Assembly (NCBI GenBank): GCA_028280565.1
Contig: JANQLQ010000126.1
Location: forward strand, 1-44,680
Source: Fulvivirga sp.
Lineage (GTDB): Bacteria > Bacteroidota > Bacteroidia > Cytophagales > Cyclobacteriaceae
Reading direction: 5' to 3'
DNA: 44,680 nucleotides
In this document: positions 33,569-41,858 of the stretch, piece by piece
Layout of the letters: each line of letters begins with the position of its first letter
How positions within the stretch are numbered: position 1 is the first letter of the stretch
Program-made: the position numbers and the translations under genes
The notes under the pieces: model-generated
The model's input: only the letters and a program-made list of their open reading frames with translations
What the model was told of the DNA's origin: nothing
The model's database searches: none

Positions 33569-34140
33569 AAATATTGGTCTTGGATAATTACGATTCCTTC
33601 ACCTACAACCTTGTGCATATTATTCGCAAGCTGGGATATGCACAGAATATGGAGGTCCATCGCAACGACCATATCGGGTTGGAAGAGGTTGCGAACTACG
33701 ATAAAATTCTCCTTTCGCCCGGCCCGGGTATCCCCAGCGAAGCTGGGATCATGAAACAGGTGATCCAAGAATTTGCCCCTACCAAAAGTATTTTGGGAAT
33801 CTGCCTGGGACACCAGGGGATTGCCGAGGTTTTTGGGGCCGAACTTTATAATATGCCGCTAGTGTTACACGGTATTACCGGTAGGATGAATGTAGAGGAC
33901 ACAGATGAAGCCCTTTTTAAAGGCCTCCCAGCTTCTTTCCAGGGGTGTCATTACCACTCATGGAGTGTAGTGCCAGGGTCAATTAATGGTAGGTTAAAGA
34001 TCACCGCCAGGGACGATCGTGGCCTGGTGATGGGGATCCGCCATACCGAATACGACGTAAAAGGGCTGCAGTTCCACCCCGAGTCGATACTTACTGAAAA
34101 CGGTAGAAAGATCATTGAAAACTGGTTAGCAAATGCATAA
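33565..34140 (+). CDS. trpG: Anthranilate synthase component II (glutamine amidotransferase)
   Basis: This 191-residue class I glutamine amidotransferase feeds ammonia to TrpE. The nucleophile is Cys80 in LGICLGHQGIAE; the other triad residues are His171 and Glu173 in LQFHPES. The oxyanion loop SPGPGIPSEAG is at 51-61. A stand-alone subunit, not fused to trpD. It may also serve para-aminobenzoate synthesis, as in many bacteria. Coupled to trpE by an ATGA overlap. Confidence 0.96.
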   Translation: MKILVLDNYDSFTYNLVHIIRKLGYAQNMEVHRNDHIGLEEVANYDKILLSPGPGIPSEAGIMKQVIQEFAPTKSILGICLGHQGIAEVFGAELYNMPLVLHGITGRMNVEDTDEALFKGLPASFQGCHYHSWSVVPGSINGRLKITARDDRGLVMGIRHTEYDVKGLQFHPESILTENGRKIIENWLANA

Positions 34141-34181
34141 AAATGAAAACGGGAGGTATTTGACCCACAAAAAAGAGTAGC

Positions 34182-35192
34182 ATGAAAGAGACGCTAAATC
34201 AATTGATAGAATATAAAACGCTGGACAAAAAGCGCTCGAAAGAGGTGCTCATGGACCTGGCCCAAGGGAAGTACAACCAGGCGCAGGTAGCGGCCTTCCT
34301 TACGGTTTTCATGATGAGAAGCATCACCGTGGAGGAGCTAGAAGGGTTCCGGGATGCCATGTTGGAGCTATGTGTACCGCTGCACATTGAAGAATATGAC
34401 GCTATCGACTTGTGTGGCACCGGTGGTGACGGAAAAGATACTTTTAATATTTCTACGCTTTCTTCTTTTGTCGTGGCGGGGGCGGGGCAGCCGGTAGCTA
34501 AACATGGCAATAACGGGGTATCTTCGGTATGCGGTTCTTCTAACTTACTGGCCCATTTCGGGTACCAATTCACTAACGATGCGGACCATTTGAAAAAAAG
34601 TTTGGATAACGCCAATATCTGTTTTTTGCATGCCCCCCTTTTCCATCCGGCCATGAAAAATGTGGCGCCTATCCGAAAAGAGCTAGGGGTAAAGACCTTT
34701 TTTAACATGCTCGGCCCTATGGTTAACCCTTCGTTTCCTAAAAAACAACTGGTAGGGGTATTTAACCTGGAGCTGGCCAGGCTTTACGGTTACCTGTACC
34801 AGCAAACGAATAAGGATTTTGTCATTTTACATTCTTTGGACGGTTACGATGAAGTTTCACTGACCGGCGATTTTAAAATGATCTCTAACGACGGAGAGCA
34901 AATATTGAATCCAGCTGACCTTGGGTTAGATGAGATTGACCCTGCTAAGATCTACGGGGGCAGTTCAATCGCCGAATCGGCCAAAATATTCGAAGATGTA
35001 CTCAAAGGCCACGGAACGAGCGAACAGAACGCTACGGTAATTGCAAACGCCGGGATGGCGCTTTATTGTGCCCGCCGAATAGAAGGTATCGAGGAAGCCA
35101 TAGCCCGGGCGCGGGAGTCTTTGGAATCTGGGAAAGCCCTCGCCGCATTTAAAGCATTAATAGACCAAGACACAAAAATTTCAATGAATTGA
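34182..35192 (+). CDS. trpD: Anthranilate phosphoribosyltransferase
   Basis: TrpD joins anthranilate and PRPP. The 336 residues carry the PRPP site CGTGGDGKDTFNIST, the KHGNNGVSS motif, and NVAPIRKELGVKTFFNMLGPMVNP lining the anthranilate tunnel. The C-terminal part, DPAKIYGGSS..., is normal for the family. It lies 41 bases after trpG and four before trpC. Confidence 0.97.
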   Translation: MKETLNQLIEYKTLDKKRSKEVLMDLAQGKYNQAQVAAFLTVFMMRSITVEELEGFRDAMLELCVPLHIEEYDAIDLCGTGGDGKDTFNISTLSSFVVAGAGQPVAKHGNNGVSSVCGSSNLLAHFGYQFTNDADHLKKSLDNANICFLHAPLFHPAMKNVAPIRKELGVKTFFNMLGPMVNPSFPKKQLVGVFNLELARLYGYLYQQTNKDFVILHSLDGYDEVSLTGDFKMISNDGEQILNPADLGLDEIDPAKIYGGSSIAESAKIFEDVLKGHGTSEQNATVIANAGMALYCARRIEGIEEAIARARESLESGKALAAFKALIDQDTKISMN

Positions 35193-35196
35193 CACA

Positions 35197-36006
35197 ATGG
35201 ATATTTTACAAGAAATACTAGCCCATAAGGAAGCCGAGGTAAAACGGAATAAAGCGTTATACCCGGTAAAGCTGCTGGAGCAAAGCCTTTACTTCGGCTC
35301 GCATACGGTATCTATGAAAAAATACCTGCTGCGTGAAGATAAATCCGGCATAATTGCAGAGATCAAAAAGAAGTCCCCTTCTAGGGGGGTGATCAATGCC
35401 TACACCTCCATCGAACGAACGTCCATTGGTTATATGCAGGCAGGAGCATCTGCACTGTCGGTATTGACAGACAAGCAATATTTTGGAGGTACGAATGAAG
35501 ACCTTGTCACCGCCCGTAAATTTAATTTTTGCCCGATCCTGCGCAAGGACTTTATTATCGATGAATACCAGGTCATAGAGGCAAAATCTATCGGGGCTGA
35601 TACCATCCTGCTGATCGCGGCCGCACTCAAGCCTGCCGAGATCAAAGCATTGGCAGAGATGGCAAAGTCATTGGGCCTGGAAACACTCTTGGAAGTGCAC
35701 GATCAAGAAGAATTGGACCGTTCGGTGAACGAATACATTGACCTGGTAGGGGTGAATAATCGTGACTTGAAGACTTTCGAAACCAATGTCCAAACTTCTC
35801 TAGACCTGGTAGGATCGATCCCAGCAGAGTTTGTGAAAGTTTCGGAGAGCGGTATCAGTGAGCCGGAAGATATCTTGGAGCTAAAAAAAGCCGGTTTCCA
35901 TGGCTTTTTGATCGGCGAAAAGTTCATGAAAACCGGTAGGCCCAGCAGGGCGTGTTCCCGGTTTATCGAAGCCCTCAGCCATTTGGAAAACAAGGTCTAT
36001 GCTTGA
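35197..36006 (+). CDS. trpC: Indole-3-glycerol-phosphate synthase
   Basis: This TIM-barrel enzyme closes the indole ring. The 269 residues include IIAEIKKKSPSRGVIN (catalytic Lys in EIKKKSPS), SVLTDKQYFGG, ILRKDFIIDEYQ, DTILLIAAAL, LEVHDQEELD, VGVNNRDLKTF and SESGIS. A stand-alone enzyme; its last 8 bases overlap trpF, so the two are translationally coupled rather than fused. Confidence 0.97.
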   Translation: MDILQEILAHKEAEVKRNKALYPVKLLEQSLYFGSHTVSMKKYLLREDKSGIIAEIKKKSPSRGVINAYTSIERTSIGYMQAGASALSVLTDKQYFGGTNEDLVTARKFNFCPILRKDFIIDEYQVIEAKSIGADTILLIAAALKPAEIKALAEMAKSLGLETLLEVHDQEELDRSVNEYIDLVGVNNRDLKTFETNVQTSLDLVGSIPAEFVKVSESGISEPEDILELKKAGFHGFLIGEKFMKTGRPSRACSRFIEALSHLENKVYA

Positions 36007-36625
36007 CCTCTCACCCATCCAGCTTAAAGTTTGTGGACTCCGGGATAACATCGAGGAGGTGGTAGACCTAAGGCCGGGTTTCATTGGCCTGATCTTTTAC
36101 CCCAAATCCTCCCGGTATGTCGGTGATTTGGACGTGAGTATTGTCCGGCAAATCCCCAAGTATGTTAAAAAAGTAGGGGTATTTGTAAATGAAACCAAGG
36201 AGGAGGTGAGCCAGGTCGTCGATAAGTACGATTTGGACCTGGTCCAGCTTCATGGGGAAGAGTCGCAAGAATATTGTGCTGGGCTAAAAGCGAGGGGGAT
36301 AAGGCTGGTGAAGGTCTTCTCCGGCAACAACTTGCCGGGCCGTAAAGTGCTTGATGCCTACAGCTCATTTATTGATTATTACCTCTTTGATACCCGGGGA
36401 GCAACCTATGGCGGAACGGGTAAAACATTTGACTGGAGGCAGTTAAAGGACCTGCATTTGAAAAAACCGGTATTCATAAGCGGGGGTATCAGCCTGGATA
36501 ATATCTCACAACTGTCAGGACTGGACCTGGATCTTTTTGCCGTGGACGTGAACAGCAAATTCGAGGTGAGCCCGGGATTAAAAGATATAGAAGCGTTGAA
36601 AAAACTGCGAGCAATTTTAGGGTAG
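35999..36625 (+). CDS. trpF: Phosphoribosylanthranilate isomerase
   Basis: TrpF converts phosphoribosylanthranilate to the ribulose form. The 208 residues show the catalytic Cys/Asp pair in KVCGLRD...GFIGLIFYPKSSRYV, VGVFVNETKEEV, LVQLHGEES and GGTGKTFDW, FISGGISLDN, and VDVNSKFEVSPGLKD near the C-terminus. It overlaps trpC by 8 bases and precedes trpB by 12. Confidence 0.95.
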   Translation: MLDLSPIQLKVCGLRDNIEEVVDLRPGFIGLIFYPKSSRYVGDLDVSIVRQIPKYVKKVGVFVNETKEEVSQVVDKYDLDLVQLHGEESQEYCAGLKARGIRLVKVFSGNNLPGRKVLDAYSSFIDYYLFDTRGATYGGTGKTFDWRQLKDLHLKKPVFISGGISLDNISQLSGLDLDLFAVDVNSKFEVSPGLKDIEALKKLRAILG

Positions 36626-36637
36626 AAAAAGAAGAAA

Positions 36638-37858
36638 ATGACGATGGATCAAGAAAATCAATACCTGGAGGATAAAATGAAGTATTCGGTAGATAAAAAA
36701 GGCTATTATGGGCAGTTCGGTGGTGCATATATCCCTGAAATGCTTTATCCAAACATAGAAGAACTCCGCGAAAATTACCTGCAGATCGTAGAAGAGCCCG
36801 GGTTCCAGTCGCAATTCAGGAAGTTGTTAAAAGATTATGTAGGCAGGCCTACCCCTTTATTCTTGGCAGAACGGTTGTCAGAAACCTATGGCGCCCGCAT
36901 TTACTTGAAGCGTGAAGATCTGTGCCATACTGGGGCTCACAAGATCAATAATACGATTGGGCAGATCATACTGGCAAAGAAGCTTGGTAAACAGAGGATC
37001 ATAGCAGAAACAGGTGCGGGTCAGCACGGGGTAGCCACCGCCACGGTCTGTGCTTTAGTAGGAATGGAGTGCATCGTTTACATGGGCAGTGTGGATATGG
37101 AGCGTCAAAAGCCGAATGTAGAACGCATGCGTATATTGGGGGCACAAGTGGTACCGGCCACCAGTGGCAGCCAGACCCTGAAAGATGCCACCAATGAAGC
37201 TATGCGGCATTGGATCAATAACCCAACAGATACACACTATATCATCGGTTCAGTGGTAGGGCCTCACCCTTACCCTGATATGGTGGCAAGGTTCCAGTCC
37301 GTGATCAGTGAAGAGATCAAATTGCAACTAAAAGAGGCTACAGGAGAAGAATACCCGGGTTATGTATTAGCATGTGTGGGAGGAGGAAGTAATGCGGCAG
37401 GCGCTTTCTACCATTTCTTGGATCATGAAGCGGTGAAATTGGTAGCGGTAGAAGCCGCCGGACGAGGTGTAGATTCCGGTGAATCAGCGGCTACCACTGT
37501 ATTGGGTAGACCCGGGGTGCTGCATGGCAGTAAGACCTTGCTGATGCAAACCACGGATGGGCAAGTAGTAGAGCCTTATTCTATCTCTGCTGGGTTGGAC
37601 TATCCCGGTATAGGTCCTATCCATGCCCACTTGTTTGATACAGGACGGGTTTCATTTTTAAACGCTACGGATGAAGAAGCTATGAATGCCGGGATTGAGC
37701 TGAGCCGGTTGGAAGGGATCATCCCTGCCATAGAATCGGCCCATGCTTTTGTGGCGCTTCAAAAATTAGGTCTCAGCCCAAATGACGTGGTGGTGATCAA
37801 CCTCTCGGGGCGCGGGGATAAAGACCTGGAGACCTATATCAAATGGGGGAAATATTAA
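36638..37858 (+). CDS. trpB: Tryptophan synthase beta chain
   Basis: TrpB condenses indole with serine, using PLP. The 406 residues carry [13 protein letters not shown] at the start, [12 protein letters not shown], the PLP Lys102 in [22 protein letters not shown], the phosphate-binding [13 protein letters not shown], and [10 protein letters not shown] at the C-terminus. The start may be either of two closely spaced ATGs (36638 or 36644). It pairs with the alpha chain encoded next. Confidence 0.97.
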   Translation: MTMDQENQYLEDKMKYSVDKKGYYGQFGGAYIPEMLYPNIEELRENYLQIVEEPGFQSQFRKLLKDYVGRPTPLFLAERLSETYGARIYLKREDLCHTGAHKINNTIGQIILAKKLGKQRIIAETGAGQHGVATATVCALVGMECIVYMGSVDMERQKPNVERMRILGAQVVPATSGSQTLKDATNEAMRHWINNPTDTHYIIGSVVGPHPYPDMVARFQSVISEEIKLQLKEATGEEYPGYVLACVGGGSNAAGAFYHFLDHEAVKLVAVEAAGRGVDSGESAATTVLGRPGVLHGSKTLLMQTTDGQVVEPYSISAGLDYPGIGPIHAHLFDTGRVSFLNATDEEAMNAGIELSRLEGIIPAIESAHAFVALQKLGLSPNDVVVINLSGRGDKDLETYIKWGKY

Positions 37859-37928
37859 AAACGGGAGCCCGAGATCAATAAGTCCTGTGTCAATATTGGG
37901 TACGCGCATAGGGCTTTAAACCAAAAAC

Positions 37929-38711
37929 ATGAAAACTATGAACCGGATCAACCAATTGTTTGCCAGGAAAAAGCATGATATTCTTTCTATTTATTATACC
38001 GCGGGATTTCCTGCTTCAAATGATACCTTGAGGGTGGCCAAGTATTTAGAAAAGGCCGGGGCGGATATGATTGAAATAGGCATCCCATTTTCTGACCCGC
38101 TGGCAGACGGCCCTACGATCCAAGAGAGCAATAAGATGGCATTGGACCAGGGAATGACGTTAGAATTACTGTTTGAGCAGCTCGCTGACTTACGGTCATC
38201 AGTGTCTATCCCGGTAATTTTAATGGGATATATCAATCCCGTGATCCAATACGGTGTGGAAAAGTTTTGCCGATCCTGCCAGCAAAGAGGCGTTGACGGA
38301 CTTATATTACCCGACTTGCCGATGCAGGAGTACCAGCAAGAGTATAGGGAGATGTTTGAAGCCTATGGGTTAAAAAATATTTTCCTTATCACCCCTCAAA
38401 CGTCGGACGAGAGGATAAGAGAAGTAGATGCCCATTCTGACAGCTTTATTTATATGGTGTCATCGGCCAGCACCACGGGAGCGAAGAATTCATTTGGGAG
38501 CGCCCAGGATGAATATTTTAAAAAAGTAGATAGGTTAAAATTGACTAACCCAACGTTAGTAGGTTTTGGGATCTCCAATAGATCCACTTACGAGCAAGCC
38601 ACCAGGTATAGTGCCGGTGCCATTATTGGCAGTGCTTTCATCCACCTGCTATCCGGTGCAAAAGACCTGGAAAATGACATTACGAAATTTGTAAAAGAAA
38701 TAAAAGAGTAA
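37929..38711 (+). CDS. trpA: Tryptophan synthase alpha chain
   Basis: TrpA releases indole from indole-3-glycerol phosphate. This 260-residue TIM barrel has catalytic Glu49 (DMIEIGIPFSDPLADGP) and Asp60, the same numbers as in the Salmonella enzyme. GYINPVIQYG, LILPDLPMQE, YMVSSASTTGAKN and VGFGISN follow in the family order. A 70-base gap separates it from trpB and no terminator is visible in it. Confidence 0.97.
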   Translation: MKTMNRINQLFARKKHDILSIYYTAGFPASNDTLRVAKYLEKAGADMIEIGIPFSDPLADGPTIQESNKMALDQGMTLELLFEQLADLRSSVSIPVILMGYINPVIQYGVEKFCRSCQQRGVDGLILPDLPMQEYQQEYREMFEAYGLKNIFLITPQTSDERIREVDAHSDSFIYMVSSASTTGAKNSFGSAQDEYFKKVDRLKLTNPTLVGFGISNRSTYEQATRYSAGAIIGSAFIHLLSGAKDLENDITKFVKEIKE

Positions 38712-38715
38712 GCCC

Positions 38716-39726
38716 ATGATCATTCAATTGGAAAAAGAAATCGCTGAAAAGGATAAACAGAAGATTATTAAAAAGGTCCAGGACCTGAAGTATAAGATCA
38801 CCGATGTGCGGACGCAGAAAGGGGACTACCTTGTTGGTATCGGTAAAAAAGAGTTCGATATCCGAGATGTAGGCCATATGCCGGGGATTTCCGATATACA
38901 CATCGTATCCGATGCTTATAAATTAGTTTCAAAAAAGTGGAAGGTAAAACCTACCATCATCGATTTGGGAAATGGTATTACCATCGAAAAGGGAGGCATG
39001 GCCATAATGGCAGGTCCTTGTTCGATAGAAGGAGAGGAGCAAATAGAAAAAACGATCGCCCACCTGGTAGAAAATGATGTGAAGATCATGCGTGGGGGAG
39101 TGTATAAACCGAGAAGCTCACCCTATTCATTCCGGGGATTAGGAATAGAGGGCCTTAAGCTCTGGTACCAGGCGGCGAAAGAGGCAGGTATTAAGATCAT
39201 CACGGAAGTGATGCAAGTCTCGCAAATTGAAGAAATGTATGAATACGTGGATATCTACCAGGTAGGGGCAAGGAATACCCAGAACTTTAATTTGTTAGAC
39301 GAGCTGGGTTTGGTGGATAAGCCGGTCCTTATCAAACGGGGAATTTCTGGTACAATCGACGAGCTTTTATCTTCCGCGGAGTATGTTTTTTCGGCGGGGA
39401 ATGAAAACTTGATGCTTTGCGAACGCGGCATAAGAACCTACGAAAAAGCTAGCCGCAACACAATGGATATTAATGCGATAAGTATTTTAAAGGAAAAGTC
39501 ACACCTTCCCGTGATCGCAGACCCATCTCATGGTATTGGTATTCGAGATCATGTCGGGGCTATTGCACTGGCCTGTATTATGGCGGGAGCTGACGGGGTG
39601 ATCTATGAGACGCACGAAAAACCGGAAGAAGCTTACTCCGATGGACAACAGACGTTGGATTTTAGGGAATCTGCCCGGTTGATCTCTAAAATGCGAAAGG
39701 TGTTTGAATTAAGGGAAAGTTTTTAG
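38716..39726 (+). CDS. aroF: 3-deoxy-7-phosphoheptulonate (DAHP) synthase
   Basis: This is the first enzyme of the shikimate pathway, of the I-beta type with an N-terminal ferredoxin-like regulatory domain (about residues 1-70, as in Thermotoga). The 336 residues include MAGPCSIEGEEQ, KIMRGGVYKPRSSPYSFRGLG, TEVMQVSQ, QVGARNTQNFNLL, VLIKRGISGTIDELL, ERGIRTYE, PVIADPSHGIGIRDHV and a C-terminal YETHEKPEEAYSDGQQTLD. No chorismate mutase domain is attached. It follows trpA by four bases, so the Trp attenuator should also control carbon entry into the aromatic pathway. Confidence 0.95.
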   Translation: MIIQLEKEIAEKDKQKIIKKVQDLKYKITDVRTQKGDYLVGIGKKEFDIRDVGHMPGISDIHIVSDAYKLVSKKWKVKPTIIDLGNGITIEKGGMAIMAGPCSIEGEEQIEKTIAHLVENDVKIMRGGVYKPRSSPYSFRGLGIEGLKLWYQAAKEAGIKIITEVMQVSQIEEMYEYVDIYQVGARNTQNFNLLDELGLVDKPVLIKRGISGTIDELLSSAEYVFSAGNENLMLCERGIRTYEKASRNTMDINAISILKEKSHLPVIADPSHGIGIRDHVGAIALACIMAGADGVIYETHEKPEEAYSDGQQTLDFRESARLISKMRKVFELRESF

Positions 39727-39789
39727 CGAGGAATAGGGTGGAGATGGCACCGGCAGGTAGTAGGCAAAGAAAATTAATTAAGCCTTCAG

Positions 39790-39819
39790 CTTGTATTTTA
39801 AAATTATCTGCTATCTTTG
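39790..39819 (+). promoter_or_regulatory. Promoter of the Tyr-codon leader and phhA
   Basis: CTTG at 39790-39793 and TATCTTTG at 39812-39819 (TAnnTTTG) are separated by 18 bases. The expected start, four to five bases beyond the box, is about 39823-39824, four to five bases before the leader ATG. Confidence 0.7.
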
Positions 39820-39827
39820 AAATTCAA

Positions 39828-39893
39828 ATGAGAAACTTTAACACATATTATTACTACTATTTTAGCACCGATCGTTCGGAGCGGGTAGTATAG
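39828..39893 (+). CDS. Tyrosine-codon leader peptide upstream of phhA
   Basis: The frame encodes a 21-residue peptide starting MRNFNTYYYYYFSTDRSE and ending RVV, with five consecutive Tyr codons (39846-39860) flanked by Phe codons. It lies between an exact -7 box and an intrinsic terminator in front of phenylalanine 4-monooxygenase. The ATG is 8 bases beyond the -7 box, the same distance as in trpL. The codon content predicts stalling when charged tRNA-Tyr is scarce. Confidence 0.82.
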   Translation: MRNFNTYYYYYFSTDRSERVV

Positions 39894-39953
39894 TGTGTTT
39901 ATAAATAAAAATTTAAATACGAAGCCTGGTTCCGAAAGAGCCGGGCTTTTTTT
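39875..39953 (+). terminator. Tyr attenuator: antiterminator and terminator
   Basis: Terminator: AAGCCTGGTTC (39922-39932), loop CGAAA, GAGCCGGGCTT (39938-39948), an 11-bp stem with two G-U pairs followed by a T-run to 39953. Antiterminator: TTCGGAGC (39875-39882) pairs with GTTCCGAA (39929-39936), 8 bp with one G-U, overlapping the terminator's 5' arm and loop. The Tyr-codon segment TACTAC (39852-39857) can pair with GTAGTA (39885-39890), a competing upstream stem that a ribosome stalled on the Tyr codons would block. Confidence 0.78.
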
Positions 39954-39976
39954 ATGATCTATTTTAACTAAAAGCA

Positions 39977-40747
39977 ATGAAGACAAAGCAGAACATCCCG
40001 ACCCTCAAAGACATGAAACAGGTGTACGAAGCGTACACCGAGGAGGATCATAAAGTTTGGAAGATCCTGTTCGAACGGCAGATCGTTAATCTTCCCAAAG
40101 CGGCTACAAAAGAATACCACGTTGGGTTAAAAAAGATCAACTTTACGGCAGATCGTATCCCGAACTTCGAAGAGACGAATGAGATCTTAAGATCGTTGAC
40201 CGGTTGGGAACTCGTAGCCGTAGAAGGGATCGTTGATGATAAGCTCTTTTTTGAGCTCATGTCTAACAAGAAGTTCCCTGCTACCACATGGTTACGGAAA
40301 ATGAGCGAGCTGGATTACCTAGAAGAGCCGGACATGTTCCATGATGTTTTTGCCCATGTGCCTCTATTGACTAACCAAGCTTTTGTAGATTTCTTGCAAG
40401 CCATTAGCAGTATAGGCCATGAGTATGCTGATGATCCTGTGGCTATCGATCTCCTCTCCCGTGTATATTGGTTTACCGTGGAGTTTGGCCTGATCAGGGA
40501 AAACGGCGAGCCCCGCATCTACGGCGCAGGGATCCTTTCTTCTGCCGGTGAGACTGATTTTTCCTTGGGTACAGAACCTAAGCACTTTGAATACCACGTA
40601 GAGCAGATCCTAAACACACCTTACCGAAAAGATGTATTTCAAGACCGGTACTTCATCGTGGACTCTTATGAGCAGCTTTTTGATTCTATAGACGAGATCA
40701 AGAACGGGCTGACAGAAAAGCTTAATAAGCTATTGATTTTTGGCTGA
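39977..40747 (+). CDS. phhA: Phenylalanine 4-monooxygenase
   Basis: This pterin-dependent aromatic amino-acid hydroxylase converts phenylalanine to tyrosine. The 256-residue bacterial form lacks the regulatory domain of animal enzymes. Iron ligands are His122 and His127 in FHDVFAHVPLL and Glu169 in FTVEFGLI. WELVAVEGIVDD and FPATTWLRKMSELDYLEEPDMFHD are typical of the family, and YGAGILSS follows. It is preceded by a Tyr-codon attenuator and sits directly after the trp/aroF operon, pointing to tyrosine synthesis rather than Phe breakdown. Its 3' end overlaps the convergent kinase gene by 26 bases. Confidence 0.95.
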   Translation: MKTKQNIPTLKDMKQVYEAYTEEDHKVWKILFERQIVNLPKAATKEYHVGLKKINFTADRIPNFEETNEILRSLTGWELVAVEGIVDDKLFFELMSNKKFPATTWLRKMSELDYLEEPDMFHDVFAHVPLLTNQAFVDFLQAISSIGHEYADDPVAIDLLSRVYWFTVEFGLIRENGEPRIYGAGILSSAGETDFSLGTEPKHFEYHVEQILNTPYRKDVFQDRYFIVDSYEQLFDSIDEIKNGLTEKLNKLLIFG

Positions 40748-41822
40748 GATCATCGCCAGGCTGTTCTGCCACCACCTTTGTCAACATGGGAACGGGCACG
40801 CTGAAATAGAAGGTAGTGCCCTTCCCAATACCGCTTCTTACCCAAATATGTCCACCAAGCTTATCGGCTACGTTCTTACACAAATTCAGTCCTAGTCCTG
40901 TCCCTTTTTCTTGCTGGGTGCCATATTCACTTTCAATGTGCCTAAGTTTTACAGGTGAATTCACCCTATCGGGATTCATACCTATCCCATTATCTTTGAC
41001 TTGGAATACCAACAGGTTGCCCATAACCCTAAAATCTAACTGAACTTTACCGTTTTCATGGGTGAATTTGATGGCGTTGGATAGTAAATTCCGTATTACG
41101 ATCTTGATCATCTCGGGGTCTGACTCCGTCTCATAATCTTCCTCGCAACTCACGGTTAACGTTATTTTTTTGTCCGAGGCCATAGTATGATAGATCTCCA
41201 CGGTTTCTTGTAGCAAGACATGTACCCGGGTCTTTACGATCTTTGGCTTAAAATCGTACTGCTGGACGTGGATCCATTTGATCAAGTTATTGGTAAGGTT
41301 CAGTGTGCTGTCTACATTTTTAGATAGTAAAAGGACCAATTGGTCAAATTCCTCTTCATCTAGCATGTTTGAGTTCAGCATGTACAGCGTTTGTTTGATA
41401 TTATTGAGTGGACTTTTAATGTCGTGCCCCAGTACATTGATCAGCTTACTCTTAGTTTCATCATTGGCTATGGCTTCTCTTCGTTGATTCCGTATCTTTT
41501 CCGCGTACCCCACCATTAAAAAACTAACCGGGGAGGCCACTACTAAAGCAATAACGGCCGCTATAGCCATCCCCGTCCAGAACGAGGTGAACGGGATCAC
41601 TAGATAAAGAATGGAGTACAATACCAACACAAGCACATTAATAATGGTCGTAAATATGATATGACCCTTGACGTTGGATAAGTTATTGATGATGATGTAT
41701 CTCCATCGCATATTCAAATGTAGCCTATTCCAGCGCGCGATAGTATACCGAGAAATACCTAATATTATTTTTAAAATACTTATTTTCAGTAGGTTCGGAA
41801 TTAACTTAACGGTTTTATTCAA
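40722..41822 (-). CDS. Membrane-bound sensor histidine kinase
   Basis: This 366-residue kinase has two transmembrane helices (about 55-77 and 83-106), almost no periplasmic domain between them, a HisKA dimerisation domain with phospho-acceptor His133 in NVLGHDIKSPLNNIKQTL, and a HATPase_c domain: N box NLLSNAIKF, G1 DNGIGM, G2 GTGLGLNLCKNVADKLGGHI. The lack of a sensor domain suggests it senses through the membrane or a partner. No response regulator is adjacent. Start uncertain: Met38 (41711) is an alternative. Divergent from the flavoprotein gene. Confidence 0.93.
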   Translation of the reverse strand: MNKTVKLIPNLLKISILKIILGISRYTIARWNRLHLNMRWRYIIINNLSNVKGHIIFTTIINVLVLVLYSILYLVIPFTSFWTGMAIAAVIALVVASPVSFLMVGYAEKIRNQRREAIANDETKSKLINVLGHDIKSPLNNIKQTLYMLNSNMLDEEEFDQLVLLLSKNVDSTLNLTNNLIKWIHVQQYDFKPKIVKTRVHVLLQETVEIYHTMASDKKITLTVSCEEDYETESDPEMIKIVIRNLLSNAIKFTHENGKVQLDFRVMGNLLVFQVKDNGIGMNPDRVNSPVKLRHIESEYGTQQEKGTGLGLNLCKNVADKLGGHIWVRSGIGKGTTFYFSVPVPMLTKVVAEQPGDDLSQKSIAY

Positions 41823-41858
41823 GATTTATTTATATTGAAATCTACAATTTAGGTAGGT

